64,000 nucleotides of DNA from Aeromicrobium sp. (GCA_015351705.1 JADIIM010000037.1:106427-170426), one strand, 5' to 3'; numbered from the stretch's first letter, positions 16,675 through 26,275 are shown. Translations and numbers: made by a program. Notes: generated by a model from the letters alone, not told the origin.

Positions 16675-19600
16675 TTGTACCTGAAGTCGCTCACCTTGAA
16701 GGGGTTCAAGTCGTTCGCTGACCGCTCCCGGCTGACCCTCGAGCCCGGTGTGACCGTCGTCGTCGGACCGAACGGCTCCGGCAAGTCCAACATATCCGAC
16801 GCTGTGCTGTGGGTGCTCGGCGAGCAGTCCGCCAAAGCGCTGCGCGGCAATGCGATGGAAGACGTCATCTTCGCCGGCTCCTCGGCGCGACAGGCCGTCG
16901 GTGTCGCTGAGGTCGACCTGGTCCTCGACAATCGCGACGGCCAGCTGCCGCTCGAGTTCTCCGAGGTGACGATCACCCGCCGGATGTTCAGGAGCGGCGA
17001 GAGCGAGTACCTGATCAACCAGTCGCCGTCGCGGCTCATGGACGTCCAGGAGCTGCTGCACGACACGGGCCTCGGGCGTGACACCCACTCGATCATCAGC
17101 CAGGGTCGCATCGACGAGATCCTCAACTCGAAGCCGGAGGACCGGCGCGCGCTCATCGAAGAGGCGGCCGGCGTCCTCAAACACAAGAAGCGCAAGGACC
17201 GCGCCATCCGTAAGCTCACCGCGATGGACGTCCATGTGGAGCGCATCCGAGATGTGCTCGGCGAGATCGACCGTCAGCTGCGCCCGCTCCAGCGCCAGGC
17301 CGACAAGGCGGCCGAGTACCGCACGATCACCGCTGAGTTGCGTGAGCTTGAGGTCGCGCTGGCCGTCGCCGACCTGCGGACGCTCCAGGAGTCGTGGGAC
17401 GTGCTCGAGAAGCAGGAACGTGAGCACGACGCGGGTGTCGAGCTGGCACGCTACCGGCTCACCGAGAAGCAGCGCGAACTGCAGACGTTCCAGTCCCTCC
17501 TCGAGGAGAAGGGGCTGTTCGTCGGCGACCTCTCGGAACAGCGACGCCGTCTCCAGTCCGTCCTCGAACGGGCGAACTCCGGACTGCTGCTGCTCGAGGA
17601 GAAGGGCAAGAACCTCATCGAGCGGCTCTCCGAGCTCAGGCAGAAGGTTCACCAGAGCGGCATGCGTTTCGAGTCCCGCACCGCCGAGCTCGAGCAGATC
17701 GCCGAGGAGCGCGCGATCACCGACGCGAAGATCCAGACGCTGTACGCACAACTGCGCGAGCTCCAGCGCGAGGCGGAGAGCGTCAAGAAGCAGCGCCTCG
17801 CGGCCGACGAGTTGCTCGCCGAGGTCATGACCCAGGCGCGCCGCACGCGCAAGGACGTCGACGACGCACGGATCGGCCTCTCCGAGATCGACCATGCCCT
17901 CGCCGGCTTCTCGCTCGAGTCCGAGATGCTCTCGGAGCGGGCCCAGGCCGTCCGCGACGGGCGCACCGCTCTCATGCAGACGCTCTCGTCACGCCGGAAC
18001 CGTCTCGAGCACCTCGCGGCCCGGATCGATCACACGCGCAAAGAGGTGTCGCTCGCGTCCTCGGACGTGGACAAGCGCGTGCGCCTGACCGAGTCACGCA
18101 GTGCCGCACTCGACACGCTCCGCGCTGAGCTCACGGACGTCCGCGCCGAGATCCGTGCGCTCGAAGAGGTCGACCGCGCGTTCGAGGCAGCATCGCCGGC
18201 GCTCGCCGCGATGCTCGCCCGCGACGCCGAGCTTCCTGACGTCATCGGCCCCGTGACCGACCACATCACCGTGCCTGCTGCGTACGAACGTGTCGTCGAG
18301 CGCATCCTCGGCGCCGATGTCTTCTGCATCCTCGTCAAACACCGGAGCGCCCTCGCACCCACCGTCGAGGTCCTTGAGCGGCAGGGTGCACACGACTTCT
18401 CGCTGCTGCCGATCGACGGCGCGACACGATCGGGCGGCCTTCCGCCGGACGGTCCCGGTGTCCGGCTCGTCGATGTCATCGAGTGTGGACCGGATGTCCG
18501 CGCCGCCCTGGAGGCGGTTGTCGGGGACGTACGGATCGTTGACACCCTTGACCAGGCGCTCTCCGATGAGCCCTCGCCGTGGCGGCTGGCCACGGCCGCC
18601 GGGCACACGGTCTGGCCAACAGGCAAGGTCCGTGTCGGGCCGTCGCTCGACGACGACGCGGGCGTCCTCGGCCGTCGTCGTGCTCTCGGCGATCTCCAGG
18701 AGCGCGCCTCGGCGCTCCTGGCCCAGGTCGGCCAGTCCGAGGCCGAACTGGTGGAGGCACGTGAGGCCCTCGCCGCCGCCCAACAGGACGCGCTCGAGCT
18801 CGGCCAGACCCTTGCCGCCCTCACCGGTGAGGAGGCGTCTCTGAGGGAAGATGTCGGCCGTCTCGAGCAGTCCATCACCGAGAGCGATACCGAGGCCGCC
18901 TCCATCGACCTTCGCCTGAGGCAGATCGAAGAGAAGACGATGAAGGACCGTCCCCAGCAGCGGCAGCTCGCCGACCGCATCGCCGAGGGACTCGCCCGCA
19001 TCGAGCAACTTGAGGACGACACCATCGCGCGGCGCGAGGAGCGCGAGACGCGCTTCCGTGAGGAGACCGAGGTCGCCAACCGCCTTGCAGCGTGCCAGGT
19101 GGAGATCGCTGCGGTGTCCGAGCGCGAGGTCCACCTGAAGCGGCGCTACGCATCGCTGACGTCCGAGACGAAGGAGCTCGGCGTCACGGTGGAGCAGTCG
19201 AAGACGACCGAGGCCTCCCTTGAGGCCCTCCTGGAGCGCATCCAGCCCCTCCACGAGTTGTGGACGGTGCTTCTCGAGCGGGCCGAGCACTGGGCGGACA
19301 AGCTGCGGGACCGCGCCCGGTTCGAGCAGGCCGACTCCGAGTCGCTGCGGCAGACCATCCACGATGGACAGGACGCCGTCGCAGTCGCTCAGGCCGCGGT
19401 GGACGAGGCGCTCGAGGCGGTCAACGCCATCCGCGTCGAGAAGGCGGCGCTCGAGGTCCAGGTCACCGCCGCGGTCAGGCGGATCGTCGACGACCTCGGC
19501 ATGCCCGTGGAGCGCGCACTCGACCAGCCCGCTATCGAGGACCGCCAGTCAGCGGCCATCCGCGCCGACCGCCTGCGCAAGCGTATCGCCAACCTCGGCC

Positions 19601-20214
19601 CGGTGAACCCGGTCGCTATCGAGGAATTCGATCACCTTCATGAGCGTCGCGGCTACATGCAAGCGCAACTGGACGACCTCGTCGCAAGCCGTAAGGCGCT
19701 GCACAAGGTGATCGCGGCGATCGACCGGAAGGTGCGCGACCGGTTCCTGGAGACGTTCGAGCTTGTTGACGCTCACTTCCAGGAGATCTTCGCGCTACTG
19801 TTCCCGGGCGGACAGGCGTCGCTGTCCCTTACCGAGCCCGACGACCCTGAGACGACCGGTGTGGAGGTGGTCGCGCAACCGCGCGGCAAGCGCCTCCAGA
19901 AGATGAGTCTGCTCTCGGGTGGCGAGAAGTCGCTCACGGCACTCGCGCTCCTCTTCGCCGTGTACCGCACCCGTCCGTGCCCGTTCTACATCCTCGACGA
20001 GGTCGAGGCGGCGCTCGACGACACGAACCTCAGGCGGTTCATCGCCTTCATCGACAGCCTGCGAGCGCACACACAGTTCGTCATCGTCACGCACCAGCGC
20101 AGGACCATGGAGATCGCGGACGTCTTGTACGGCGTCTCCATGCAGGCGGACGGCGTGAGCAAGGTGGTCAGCCAGAAGATCGAGCGCCCCGCACCCACGG
20201 AGGCCGTATCGTGA
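16675..20214 (+). CDS. smc: Chromosome segregation protein SMC
   Basis: SMC is the ATPase of the condensin-like complex that organises and segregates the chromosome. The 1179-residue chain has the N-terminal Walker A GPNGSGKS (31-38), two long coiled-coil arms (about 165-490 and 670-1000), a hinge domain (about 500-660), and the C-terminal signature LSGGEKS (about 1080) with Walker B ILDEVEAALDD. The start is TTG 16675, giving the standard MYLKSLTLKGFKSF N-terminus. Partners ScpA and ScpB are not in the window. The gene overlaps ftsY (GTGA), a link widely conserved in Gram-positive genomes. Confidence 0.97.
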   Translation: MYLKSLTLKGFKSFADRSRLTLEPGVTVVVGPNGSGKSNISDAVLWVLGEQSAKALRGNAMEDVIFAGSSARQAVGVAEVDLVLDNRDGQLPLEFSEVTITRRMFRSGESEYLINQSPSRLMDVQELLHDTGLGRDTHSIISQGRIDEILNSKPEDRRALIEEAAGVLKHKKRKDRAIRKLTAMDVHVERIRDVLGEIDRQLRPLQRQADKAAEYRTITAELRELEVALAVADLRTLQESWDVLEKQEREHDAGVELARYRLTEKQRELQTFQSLLEEKGLFVGDLSEQRRRLQSVLERANSGLLLLEEKGKNLIERLSELRQKVHQSGMRFESRTAELEQIAEERAITDAKIQTLYAQLRELQREAESVKKQRLAADELLAEVMTQARRTRKDVDDARIGLSEIDHALAGFSLESEMLSERAQAVRDGRTALMQTLSSRRNRLEHLAARIDHTRKEVSLASSDVDKRVRLTESRSAALDTLRAELTDVRAEIRALEEVDRAFEAASPALAAMLARDAELPDVIGPVTDHITVPAAYERVVERILGADVFCILVKHRSALAPTVEVLERQGAHDFSLLPIDGATRSGGLPPDGPGVRLVDVIECGPDVRAALEAVVGDVRIVDTLDQALSDEPSPWRLATAAGHTVWPTGKVRVGPSLDDDAGVLGRRRALGDLQERASALLAQVGQSEAELVEAREALAAAQQDALELGQTLAALTGEEASLREDVGRLEQSITESDTEAASIDLRLRQIEEKTMKDRPQQRQLADRIAEGLARIEQLEDDTIARREERETRFREETEVANRLAACQVEIAAVSEREVHLKRRYASLTSETKELGVTVEQSKTTEASLEALLERIQPLHELWTVLLERAEHWADKLRDRARFEQADSESLRQTIHDGQDAVAVAQAAVDEALEAVNAIRVEKAALEVQVTAAVRRIVDDLGMPVERALDQPAIEDRQSAAIRADRLRKRIANLGPVNPVAIEEFDHLHERRGYMQAQLDDLVASRKALHKVIAAIDRKVRDRFLETFELVDAHFQEIFALLFPGGQASLSLTEPDDPETTGVEVVAQPRGKRLQKMSLLSGGEKSLTALALLFAVYRTRPCPFYILDEVEAALDDTNLRRFIAFIDSLRAHTQFVIVTHQRRTMEIADVLYGVSMQADGVSKVVSQKIERPAPTEAVS

Positions 20215-21128
20215 GCACTCCGTGGTTCCAGAAGATCGGTGACGGGCTTGCCAGCACCCGTGAGCGTCTCAAAGGTCATCTGAACGTCCTGCTCGATCGC
20301 GGCCCCGATCTCGACGCGGCGTTCTGGGACGACCTCGAGGACGCGCTGCTCCAGGCCGACATGGGTGTCACCGCCACTACCGAGATGGTCGAGGCGCTCC
20401 GCGACACGGCCGCCCGCGAGGCGCTCCCGGATGCCGCAGCCGTGGTCGCACGCCTCTCTCGCCAGATCGCCGAGGAGGTGGCCGTGCCCGGCGACGATCC
20501 GTTCGCGCTCGATCCCGTCACGGTACTGGTGGTCGGCGTGAACGGCACCGGCAAGACAACGAGCGTCGGGAAGATCGCCAAGGCGGCGGCCGAGAACGGT
20601 CGCCGCGTGGTCATCGGCTCGGCGGACACCTTCAGGGCGGCCGCCATCGAGCAGCTTCGTGTGTGGGCCGATCGCGCATCGGTGCCGGTCATCGAGCGCC
20701 CGCACGGCTCAGACCCCGCCTCGGTCGTGTTCGACACGCTCGCCGAGGCACAGGACCGCGACGCCGATCTCATCATCATCGATACCGCGGGCCGCCTACA
20801 CACATCGCGCGACCTGATGGCCGAGCTGCAGAAGGTGCGACGCGTCGCCGATCGCGAGAGCCCACACCCGGTCAGGGTCGTTCTCGTCATGGACGCCACC
20901 ACCGGACAGAACGGACTCGTGCAGGCCCGCGAGTTCCATCGCGCTCTCGGCCTCGACGCGTTGGTGCTGACCAAACTCGACGGTACCGCCAAGGGCGGGA
21001 TCGTGGTGGCTGTGGCACGCGAGCTGGGGGTACCGGTGGTCCGCATCGGCGTCGGTGAGGGCATCGACGACCTCGAGCCGTTCGACGCGTCGGTCTTCGC
21101 CGCCGCGATCACGGGCGAGACCCGCTGA
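20211..21128 (+). CDS. ftsY: Signal recognition particle receptor FtsY
   Basis: FtsY is the membrane receptor GTPase that receives ribosomes delivered by SRP. The 305-residue protein is nearly all NG domain with almost no acidic A domain. It shows G1 GVNGTGKTT (109-117), DTFRAAAIEQL, DTAGRLH and TKLDGTAKGG. GTG 20211 overlaps the smc stop and has GGAGG upstream. Five bases later comes a signal peptidase gene and then ffh, so the whole targeting and processing set is together. The short N-terminus matches other Gram-positive FtsY proteins. Confidence 0.95.
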   Translation: MSTPWFQKIGDGLASTRERLKGHLNVLLDRGPDLDAAFWDDLEDALLQADMGVTATTEMVEALRDTAAREALPDAAAVVARLSRQIAEEVAVPGDDPFALDPVTVLVVGVNGTGKTTSVGKIAKAAAENGRRVVIGSADTFRAAAIEQLRVWADRASVPVIERPHGSDPASVVFDTLAEAQDRDADLIIIDTAGRLHTSRDLMAELQKVRRVADRESPHPVRVVLVMDATTGQNGLVQAREFHRALGLDALVLTKLDGTAKGGIVVAVARELGVPVVRIGVGEGIDDLEPFDASVFAAAITGETR

Positions 21129-21133
21129 GGCCG

Positions 21134-21679
21134 ATGGTCACCCCACGGTTCATCCCGTGGCGGGAGAGCGACCGGCGCTATCTGGCGCCCATGCTGGTGC
21201 TCGCACTCGCCCTCGGACTGCTCTTCGGCACACTCTACGTCGTCTTCCGGTTCGTGCAGGTCGACGGCGACTCGATGCTGCCCGTGCTGCGGGACGGCGA
21301 CCGCGTCCTCCTGACGCGGTCCTACGACCTCGAGGTCGCCCGGCGGGGGGACATCGTCTCCCTGACCGTGCCCGACCGGGGCCGCCCGGTGACCGCGCTC
21401 AAGCGTGTCATCGCCCTTCCCGGGGACGAGGTCTCGGCCACCGGAGATTCCGTCGCCGTCAACGGGGCGCCGTCTACCGCCGCCCCGGACCCCATAGTCG
21501 GGCCTGATCAGCGCGTCTACGGGACCGGCACCATACCCGAGGGCCACCTCTTCGTCCTCGGCGACAACCGTCCGGTGTCGCTCGACAGCCGGTTCGTCGG
21601 CCCGTTGCCCGTCACGGCGGTTCGCGGCAAGGCGGTCGCGATCATCTGGCCGCCGTCGCGGATCCGCCTCATTGACTGA
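21134..21679 (+). CDS. lepB: Signal peptidase I (first copy)
   Basis: Type I signal peptidase removes signal peptides from exported proteins at the outer face of the membrane. This 181-residue protein has one N-terminal membrane segment (about 18-40), the catalytic Ser 47 in VDGDSMLP, catalytic Lys 90 in ALKRVIALPGDE, and the box E-like GDNRPVSLDSR near the C-terminus. It is short, single-spanning and Gram-positive in type. It lies between ftsY and ffh, which is unusual. A second, more standard copy lies at about 25.1 kb, so the two may divide substrates. Confidence 0.9.
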   Translation: MVTPRFIPWRESDRRYLAPMLVLALALGLLFGTLYVVFRFVQVDGDSMLPVLRDGDRVLLTRSYDLEVARRGDIVSLTVPDRGRPVTALKRVIALPGDEVSATGDSVAVNGAPSTAAPDPIVGPDQRVYGTGTIPEGHLFVLGDNRPVSLDSRFVGPLPVTAVRGKAVAIIWPPSRIRLID

Positions 21680-21700
21680 CCGTCACCCGCTTCGTAGGGT
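21672..21700 (+). promoter_or_regulatory. Possible promoter of ffh
   Basis: TTGACT (21672-21677) and TAGGGT (21695-21700) are 17 bases apart, within and just after the end of the signal peptidase gene. A start near 21707 would leave about 23 bases of leader before ffh. The -10 is weak, so ffh may also be read from upstream. Confidence 0.4.
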
Positions 21701-21729
21701 GTAGTCTCCCGCTTCTGACTGGAGGAACC

Positions 21730-23073
21730 GTGTTCGAGAACCTCAGTGACCGGCTTCAGGCGGTCTTCAACAAACTCACCGGGCGAGGGGTGCTCTCCGA
21801 GGCCGACGTCGACGCCGCCATGCGCGAGGTACGTATGGCGCTACTCGAGGCGGACGTGAACTTCAAGACCGTGAAGGAGTTCGTCACCCGCGTACGTGAG
21901 CGCGCCGTCGGCTCGGACGTCATGAAGAGCCTGACCCCCGGCCAGATGGTCGTCAAGATCGTCTTGGACGAACTCACCGCGCTCATGGGCGGCACCGAGT
22001 CACGGCTCGTGCTCTCAGGGCGCACGCCATCGGTCATCATGCTCGTCGGCCTGCAGGGCTCGGGCAAGACGACGGCCGCGGCCAAACTCGCGAACCTGCT
22101 CCGCAAGCAGGGCAAGAGCCCGCTCCTCGTCGCGTGCGACGTCTACCGCCCCGCCGCCATCGACCAGCTGGAGATGCTCGGACGTCAGCTCGACGTCCCT
22201 GTCTACCGCGGCGAAGGTGACGACCCGGTCGAGATCGCGCGGGCAGGCGTGAAGGACGCCGTCGCCCGGATGCGCGACGTGGTCATCGTCGACACCGCGG
22301 GTCGACTGCACGTCGATGAGGAGATGATGGCCGAGGCCGTCGCCATCCGACAGGCGGTCCGTCCTGACCAGGTACTCATGGTCATCGACGCGATGACCGG
22401 CCAGGACGCCGTGAACGCCGCCGCCGCCTTCGCCGAGCGCGTCGACTTCGACGGTGTCATCGTCACCAAGCTCGACGGTGACGCCCGTGGCGGCGCCGCC
22501 CTCTCGGTACGCGCCGTGACCGGGCGCCCGATCAAGTTCGCGGGCGTAGGGGAGAAGCTCGACGCGCTCGAGCCCTTTCACCCCGAGCGCATGGCCAAGC
22601 GGATCCTCGGTATGGGCGACATGGTCACGCTCATCGAGAAGGCCCAGGAGACCGTCGACACCGATGCCGCTGCTGAGATGGAAGAGCGGCTCGCTCGTGG
22701 CGCGTTCACCCTCGATGACTTCCTGTCCCAGCTCCAGCAGGTACGGAAGATGGGGTCGATCAAGGACATCCTCGCCATGGTCCCTGGCGGCGGCAAGCTG
22801 CCCAAGGACGTCGACGTCGACGAGGGCGCACTCACGCGCGTCGAGGCGATCATCCGTTCGATGACCCCCGGTGAGCGCACCAAGCCGCAGACCATCAACG
22901 GAAGCCGCCGCGAGCGCATCGCCCGTGGCGCAGGGGTGACGGTCTACGATGTGAACCAGGTGCTCAAGCAGTTCGCGCAGGCCCAGAAGATGGTCAAACA
23001 GCTCAGTCAGATGCAGCGTGGCGGCAAGCGCAAGCGCATCCCCGGCATACCCGGGATGCCCGGCCCCTTCTGA
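21730..23073 (+). CDS. ffh: Signal recognition particle protein Ffh
   Basis: Ffh (SRP54) binds signal sequences as they leave the ribosome and docks with FtsY. The 447-residue protein has the N domain, G1 GLQGSGKTT (107-115), DVYRPAAIDQL, DTAGRLH and TKLDGDARGG. The methionine-rich M domain lies from about 300, with the DFLSQLQQVRKMGS stretch. GTG 21730 follows GGAGG. The C-terminal tail (GKRKRIPGIPGMPGPF) is typical. Its RNA partner (4.5S/SRP RNA) was not seen in the window. Confidence 0.97.
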   Translation: MFENLSDRLQAVFNKLTGRGVLSEADVDAAMREVRMALLEADVNFKTVKEFVTRVRERAVGSDVMKSLTPGQMVVKIVLDELTALMGGTESRLVLSGRTPSVIMLVGLQGSGKTTAAAKLANLLRKQGKSPLLVACDVYRPAAIDQLEMLGRQLDVPVYRGEGDDPVEIARAGVKDAVARMRDVVIVDTAGRLHVDEEMMAEAVAIRQAVRPDQVLMVIDAMTGQDAVNAAAAFAERVDFDGVIVTKLDGDARGGAALSVRAVTGRPIKFAGVGEKLDALEPFHPERMAKRILGMGDMVTLIEKAQETVDTDAAAEMEERLARGAFTLDDFLSQLQQVRKMGSIKDILAMVPGGGKLPKDVDVDEGALTRVEAIIRSMTPGERTKPQTINGSRRERIARGAGVTVYDVNQVLKQFAQAQKMVKQLSQMQRGGKRKRIPGIPGMPGPF

Positions 23074-23077
23074 GTCT

Positions 23078-23106
23078 TTGACCCTGCAGGACTCATCTCG
23101 TATCAT
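23078..23106 (+). promoter_or_regulatory. Strong promoter of the rpsP operon
   Basis: TTGACC (23078-23083) and TATCAT (23101-23106) have the ideal 17-base spacing. The -35 begins four bases after the ffh stop codon. Transcription would start near 23113, about 53 bases before rpsP, and serve rpsP-khpA-rimM-trmD-lepB. Confidence 0.78.
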
Positions 23107-23165
23107 TAGTCGCTGCTCTTGCTCACGAGTGGCCCGCCGGGCCACCGACACGGAGGTGAAATCAC

Positions 23166-23573
23166 TTGGCAGTCAAGATCCGCCTGGCACGTGCGGGCGC
23201 GAAGAAGGCCCCGTTCTACCGCATCGTCGCCGCCGATTCGCGCGCTCCGCGTGACGGTCGCTTCATCGAGATCCTCGGCCGGTACAACCCGCGCACGGAG
23301 CCCTCGACCATCGAGATGGACCTCGAGAAGGTCGATGCATGGCTCGCGAAGGGCGCCCAGGCGACTGAGACCGTCGAGAAGCTCATCGCGATCGCCCGCG
23401 ACCCTGAAGCCCCTGCGCCTGTGCAGGAAGCCAAGCCTTCCAAGAAGGCCCAGGCCAAGGCCGCTGAGGCCGCGAGCAAGCCCGCCGAGGCCGCTCCTGC
23501 CGAGGAGGTCGCCGCTGAGGCGCCTGCCGAGGAGAGCGATGCGTCAGAGGCCGCTGAAGAGTCCGCCGAGTGA
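23166..23573 (+). CDS. rpsP: 30S ribosomal protein S16
   Basis: S16 is a primary assembly protein of the small ribosomal subunit. The first ~80 residues are the standard S16 fold ([16 protein letters not shown] near the start, DGRFIE and GRYNP). The remaining ~55 residues form a low-complexity tail rich in Ala, Glu, Pro and Lys, as in several actinobacteria. The start is TTG 23166, preceded by GGAGGTG at a good distance, so initiation strength may be tuned by the codon. It overlaps khpA by four bases. Confidence 0.96.
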   Translation: MAVKIRLARAGAKKAPFYRIVAADSRAPRDGRFIEILGRYNPRTEPSTIEMDLEKVDAWLAKGAQATETVEKLIAIARDPEAPAPVQEAKPSKKAQAKAAEAASKPAEAAPAEEVAAEAPAEESDASEAAEESAE

Positions 23574-23824
23574 CCGTGGCAGGCACACCTGACACCGACG
23601 CACTCGTGCGCTACCTCGCCACCTCGCTCGTCGAGCACCCTGACGACGTGGTGATCGAGCGCAACGACTCCGGAACCACCCGCAACTATCAGATCACGGT
23701 CAATCCGGACGACACGGGCAAGGTCATCGGGCGCGGAGGGCGTGTCATCAAGGCGATCCGCGTCCTCGTCCGCGCCGCCGCCTCGGCCGAGAACGCCGAC
23801 GCGACCGTCGACGTCACTGGATGA
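23570..23824 (+). CDS. khpA: KH-domain RNA-binding protein KhpA
   Basis: KhpA is a small single-KH-domain protein; with KhpB (Jag) it binds many RNAs in Gram-positive bacteria and influences cell division and elongation. The 84-residue product has the KH core [15 protein letters not shown] (50-64) with an intact GxxG-type loop. GTG 23570 overlaps the rpsP stop (GTGA). rimM starts six bases later. The rpsP-KH-rimM-trmD order is very widely conserved, which supports the call. Confidence 0.92.
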   Translation: MTVAGTPDTDALVRYLATSLVEHPDDVVIERNDSGTTRNYQITVNPDDTGKVIGRGGRVIKAIRVLVRAAASAENADATVDVTG

Positions 23825-23830
23825 TCCGAC

Positions 23831-24355
23831 GTGGCCGTGCCGTTTCGCACGATCGGCCGCACACTGAAGCCGCACGGGACGAACGGGGAGGTCTCGGTCT
23901 CACTGACCGTCGACCTCCCCGCCGCGTCTCTTGAGGGCCTCGCGGTCTACCTGATCCCCCCGGGCCCGCGCGGCGCCCGGGCGTTCACGGTGACCGGGGT
24001 CCGGGGAGCCGGCCGCGCCACCATCGTTCGGTTCGATGACGACTCCACCGCCGCGCAGGCCGGCGCGCTTGCCGGCCGCTCGATCCTCGTGGCTGAAGAC
24101 GCACTGCCCGAGGTCCGCGATGAGGCCCGGGCACTCATCGGTTATGTGGTGAGCGATGAGCGGTATGGCGTCCTCGGATCTGTCGACGAGGTCATCGAGA
24201 CCGGTGCCAACGACGTGCTCGTGGTCACCGGGGGGTCGCACGGACAGATCCTGGTCCCGGTCATACCCGACGTGATCCGCGAGTGCGATGACCTGCAGCG
24301 CACCGTCCGCGTGCACTTGCTCGACGGTCTGCTCGAGGTTGATGGACGCCCATGA
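23831..24355 (+). CDS. rimM: Ribosome maturation factor RimM
   Basis: RimM binds S19 and helps fold the 3' part of 16S rRNA in late 30S assembly. The 174-residue protein has an N-terminal RimM domain beginning with the family motif [14 protein letters not shown] (7-20) and a C-terminal PRC-barrel domain (about 100-170, with IGYVVSDE and ILVPVIPDV). The start is GTG 23831, six bases after khpA. It overlaps trmD by four bases (ATGA), as in many bacteria. Confidence 0.95.
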   Translation: MAVPFRTIGRTLKPHGTNGEVSVSLTVDLPAASLEGLAVYLIPPGPRGARAFTVTGVRGAGRATIVRFDDDSTAAQAGALAGRSILVAEDALPEVRDEARALIGYVVSDERYGVLGSVDEVIETGANDVLVVTGGSHGQILVPVIPDVIRECDDLQRTVRVHLLDGLLEVDGRP

Positions 24356-25101
24356 GAGTCGACGTCATCACGGTGGTCCCGGGCATGTATCCCGAAGTAC
24401 TCGGCACGTCGATCCTTGGGCGTGCGATCGCCACCGGCGCACTCGACGTGAGCGTGCACGATCTTCGCGACTGGACCGATGACCGGCACCGCACGACCGA
24501 CGACTATCCGTTCGGCGGGGGCCCCGGGATGGTGATGAAGCCCGAGCCCGTCTTCAGGGCGGTGGGGTCGGTGCGTGACATGCATCCGGCCCGGCCACGT
24601 GTGGTGCTCGTCTGCCCGCAAGGCCGGCCACTCGATCAGGGACTCGTTCGCGAACTCGCCACCGAGGAGCGGCTCCTCTTGATCTGCGGACGCTACGAGG
24701 GCTTCGATGAACGCATTCGGACACTCGCAGACGACGAGATCTCCATCGGCGACTACGTGCTTACCGGGGGCGACCTCGCTGCACTCGTTGTGATCGACGC
24801 TGTGGCACGCCTGCAGCCCGGCGTGCTCGGCCACGAAGACTCCGCACACGACGAGTCGTTCTCCGAAGGGCTTCTGGAGTATCCTCAGTACACGCGCCCC
24901 GCGGAGTTCAACGGAATGGGCGTTCCCGAGGTCCTTCTCAGCGGTGACCATGCGCGCATCGCACGGTGGCGACGGGCCGCTGCCGTCGAGCGGACCGCCA
25001 TCCGTCGGCCCGATCTCATCGAATCGGCCGATCTTGACGAGGACGAGCGTGCTCACGCCCGCACGATCATCGAGGAGAGGAAGCGCACGCAGGATGACTG
25101 A
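24352..25101 (+). CDS. trmD: tRNA (guanine37-N1)-methyltransferase TrmD
   Basis: TrmD makes m1G37 in tRNAs reading CNN codons, which prevents +1 frameshifting. It is a SPOUT methyltransferase with a trefoil knot. The 249-residue protein shows the signature [13 protein letters not shown] (50-62), [11 protein letters not shown] and [12 protein letters not shown], all in the knot and SAM site. The start overlaps rimM; the end overlaps the signal peptidase gene by eight bases if that gene starts at 25094. Confidence 0.96.
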   Translation: MRVDVITVVPGMYPEVLGTSILGRAIATGALDVSVHDLRDWTDDRHRTTDDYPFGGGPGMVMKPEPVFRAVGSVRDMHPARPRVVLVCPQGRPLDQGLVRELATEERLLLICGRYEGFDERIRTLADDEISIGDYVLTGGDLAALVVIDAVARLQPGVLGHEDSAHDESFSEGLLEYPQYTRPAEFNGMGVPEVLLSGDHARIARWRRAAAVERTAIRRPDLIESADLDEDERAHARTIIEERKRTQDD

Positions 25102-25705
25102 CGAACGGGAGACCCGCATGGACGCCGAGACCGTCGCAGCTGAGAACGTCGACACTGAGCGCGCCGCCGCGCAGGAGCGTCGTCCGTCGTTCGTTCGCTG
25201 GCTGGCCGAGCTGGTGCTCATGGTCGCACTGGCGTTCGTGCTCGCGTCCGGGATCCGGACGTTCGTTGTGCAGCCCTATGTCATCCCGAGCGGCTCGATG
25301 ATCCCCACCATCGAGCTGTGGGACCGTGTGGTCGCCAACAAGTTCATCTACTTCTTCACCGATCCGAAACCAGGGGAGGTCGTGGTCCTGGATGATCCCA
25401 CGGGCGCTGTCGACACGCTGATCAAACGTGTCGTTGCGGTGGGGGGGCAGACCATCGACCTCGTCGATGGCGCGGTGGTCGTCGACGGCGTAGTGCTCGA
25501 CGAACCATACACCTATGGCAAGCCGACCTACCCACAGACGGTCGACTTCCCGTACGAGGTGCCCGCAGACCACGTATGGCTTATGGGCGACAACCGGACC
25601 GACAGCCAGGACTCGCGCTACTTCGGTGCCGTCCCCGAGGAGATGATCCGAGGAAGAGCCATCTTCCGCTTCTGGCCCGCGGACCGCATCGGCGCCCTGG
25701 ACTAG
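25094..25705 (+). CDS. lepB: Signal peptidase I (second copy)
   Basis: A type I signal peptidase of 203 residues. One membrane segment (about 36-57) is followed by the catalytic Ser 68 in IPSGSMIPT, Lys 111 in [10 protein letters not shown] and the C-terminal [14 protein letters not shown]. The N-terminal ~35 residues are charged and cytoplasmic. The start is uncertain: ATG 25094 overlaps trmD, while ATG 25118 has GGGAG seven bases upstream and would shorten the protein by eight residues. Location between trmD and rplS is typical of actinobacteria and many Firmicutes, so this is probably the main signal peptidase. Confidence 0.92.
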   Translation: MTDERETRMDAETVAAENVDTERAAAQERRPSFVRWLAELVLMVALAFVLASGIRTFVVQPYVIPSGSMIPTIELWDRVVANKFIYFFTDPKPGEVVVLDDPTGAVDTLIKRVVAVGGQTIDLVDGAVVVDGVVLDEPYTYGKPTYPQTVDFPYEVPADHVWLMGDNRTDSQDSRYFGAVPEEMIRGRAIFRFWPADRIGALD

Positions 25706-25719
25706 GCTCGGCCGCGCCC

Positions 25720-25743
25720 GGCGGCGTTGATCGCAACGTCGCC
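25720..25743 (+). terminator. Stem-loop terminator between lepB and rplS
   Basis: GGCGGCGTTG (25720-25729) pairs with CAACGTCGCC (25734-25743), one G-T wobble, around ATCG. It follows the signal peptidase stop by 14 bases and precedes the rplS promoter. There is no T tract, so termination may be partial. Confidence 0.5.
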
Positions 25744-25764
25744 GTATGGCCCGGACAGAGCCCG

Positions 25765-25793
25765 TTGCCTGCACTGGGAGTCTCGTCTATACT
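25765..25793 (+). promoter_or_regulatory. Promoter of rplS
   Basis: TTGCCT (25765-25770) and TATACT (25788-25793) at the ideal 17-base spacing. Predicted start near 25800, with a leader of about 58 bases before rplS. It gives L19 its own transcript between two hairpins. Confidence 0.75.
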
Positions 25794-25857
25794 GTCCACT
25801 CGTGCCTTCAGGGCAGATACCTCAGAACCGCAACACGTGACGGAACAGGATCACCTC

Positions 25858-26199
25858 ATGGACAAGATTCGCGCCATCGAGCAGCAGCAGCTGCGTGACG
25901 ACCTTCCCGCGTTCGGCGTCGGCGACACGGTCAAGGTCATGTACAAGGTCGTGGAGGGTGGCCGCGAGCGCGTCCAGCCGTTCCAGGGCATCGTCATCCG
26001 CCGACACGGCTCCGGCAATCGTGAGACCTTCACGGTCCGCAAGATCTCGTTCGCTGTCGGCGTCGAGCGCACGTTCCCGGTGCATTCGCCGAAGATCGTC
26101 TCACTCGAGGTCGTGACGCGCGGCAAGGTACGCCGCGCCAAGCTGTACTACCTTCGTGACAAGGTCGGCAAGGCGGCACGGGTCAAGGAGCGCCGCTAG
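25858..26199 (+). CDS. rplS: 50S ribosomal protein L19
   Basis: L19 lies at the subunit interface of the 50S ribosomal subunit. The 113-residue protein has the usual core: GDTVKV near residue 21, GVVI-like [18 protein letters not shown] and [15 protein letters not shown] 25858 gives the normal N-terminus (MDKIRAIEQ). An in-frame GTG at 25837 would add seven residues and is less likely. It stands alone between its own promoter and a strong terminator. Confidence 0.96.
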   Translation: MDKIRAIEQQQLRDDLPAFGVGDTVKVMYKVVEGGRERVQPFQGIVIRRHGSGNRETFTVRKISFAVGVERTFPVHSPKIVSLEVVTRGKVRRAKLYYLRDKVGKAARVKERR

Positions 26200-26221
26200 C
26201 CGTCACCCACTCCGCACAGAG

Positions 26222-26252
26222 CGGCCCGGACGACCTACGTCTGGGCCGTTTT
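26222..26252 (+). terminator. Rho-independent terminator of rplS
   Basis: CGGCCCGGACG (26222-26232) pairs with CGTCTGGGCCG (26238-26248), an 11-bp stem with one wobble around ACCTA, followed by TTTT. It lies 23 bases after the rplS stop. Confidence 0.85.
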
Positions 26253-26259
26253 CGTTGGC

Positions 26260-26268
26260 TGGTACACT
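26260..26268 (+). promoter_or_regulatory. Extended -10 promoter of rnhB, probably leaderless
   Basis: TGG followed by TACACT (26263-26268) forms an extended -10 just after the rplS terminator. The rnhB ATG at 26276 is seven to eight bases from the -10, where transcription is expected to begin. No ribosome site is visible before the ATG. Confidence 0.55.
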
Positions 26269-26275
26269 CCGGTGC

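Noticed and set aside
16639..17895. A 418-codon minus-strand open frame inside smc
   Set aside because: It is a shadow of the SMC coiled coil; the reverse complement of Glu-, Gln- and Arg-rich codons gives a Leu-rich translation.
23400..23573. Ala-Glu-Pro-rich tail of S16 (and a similar one on S2) as a possible fused domain
   Set aside because: These are low-complexity extensions of a kind common in high-GC actinobacterial ribosomal proteins; no fold or motif is visible.
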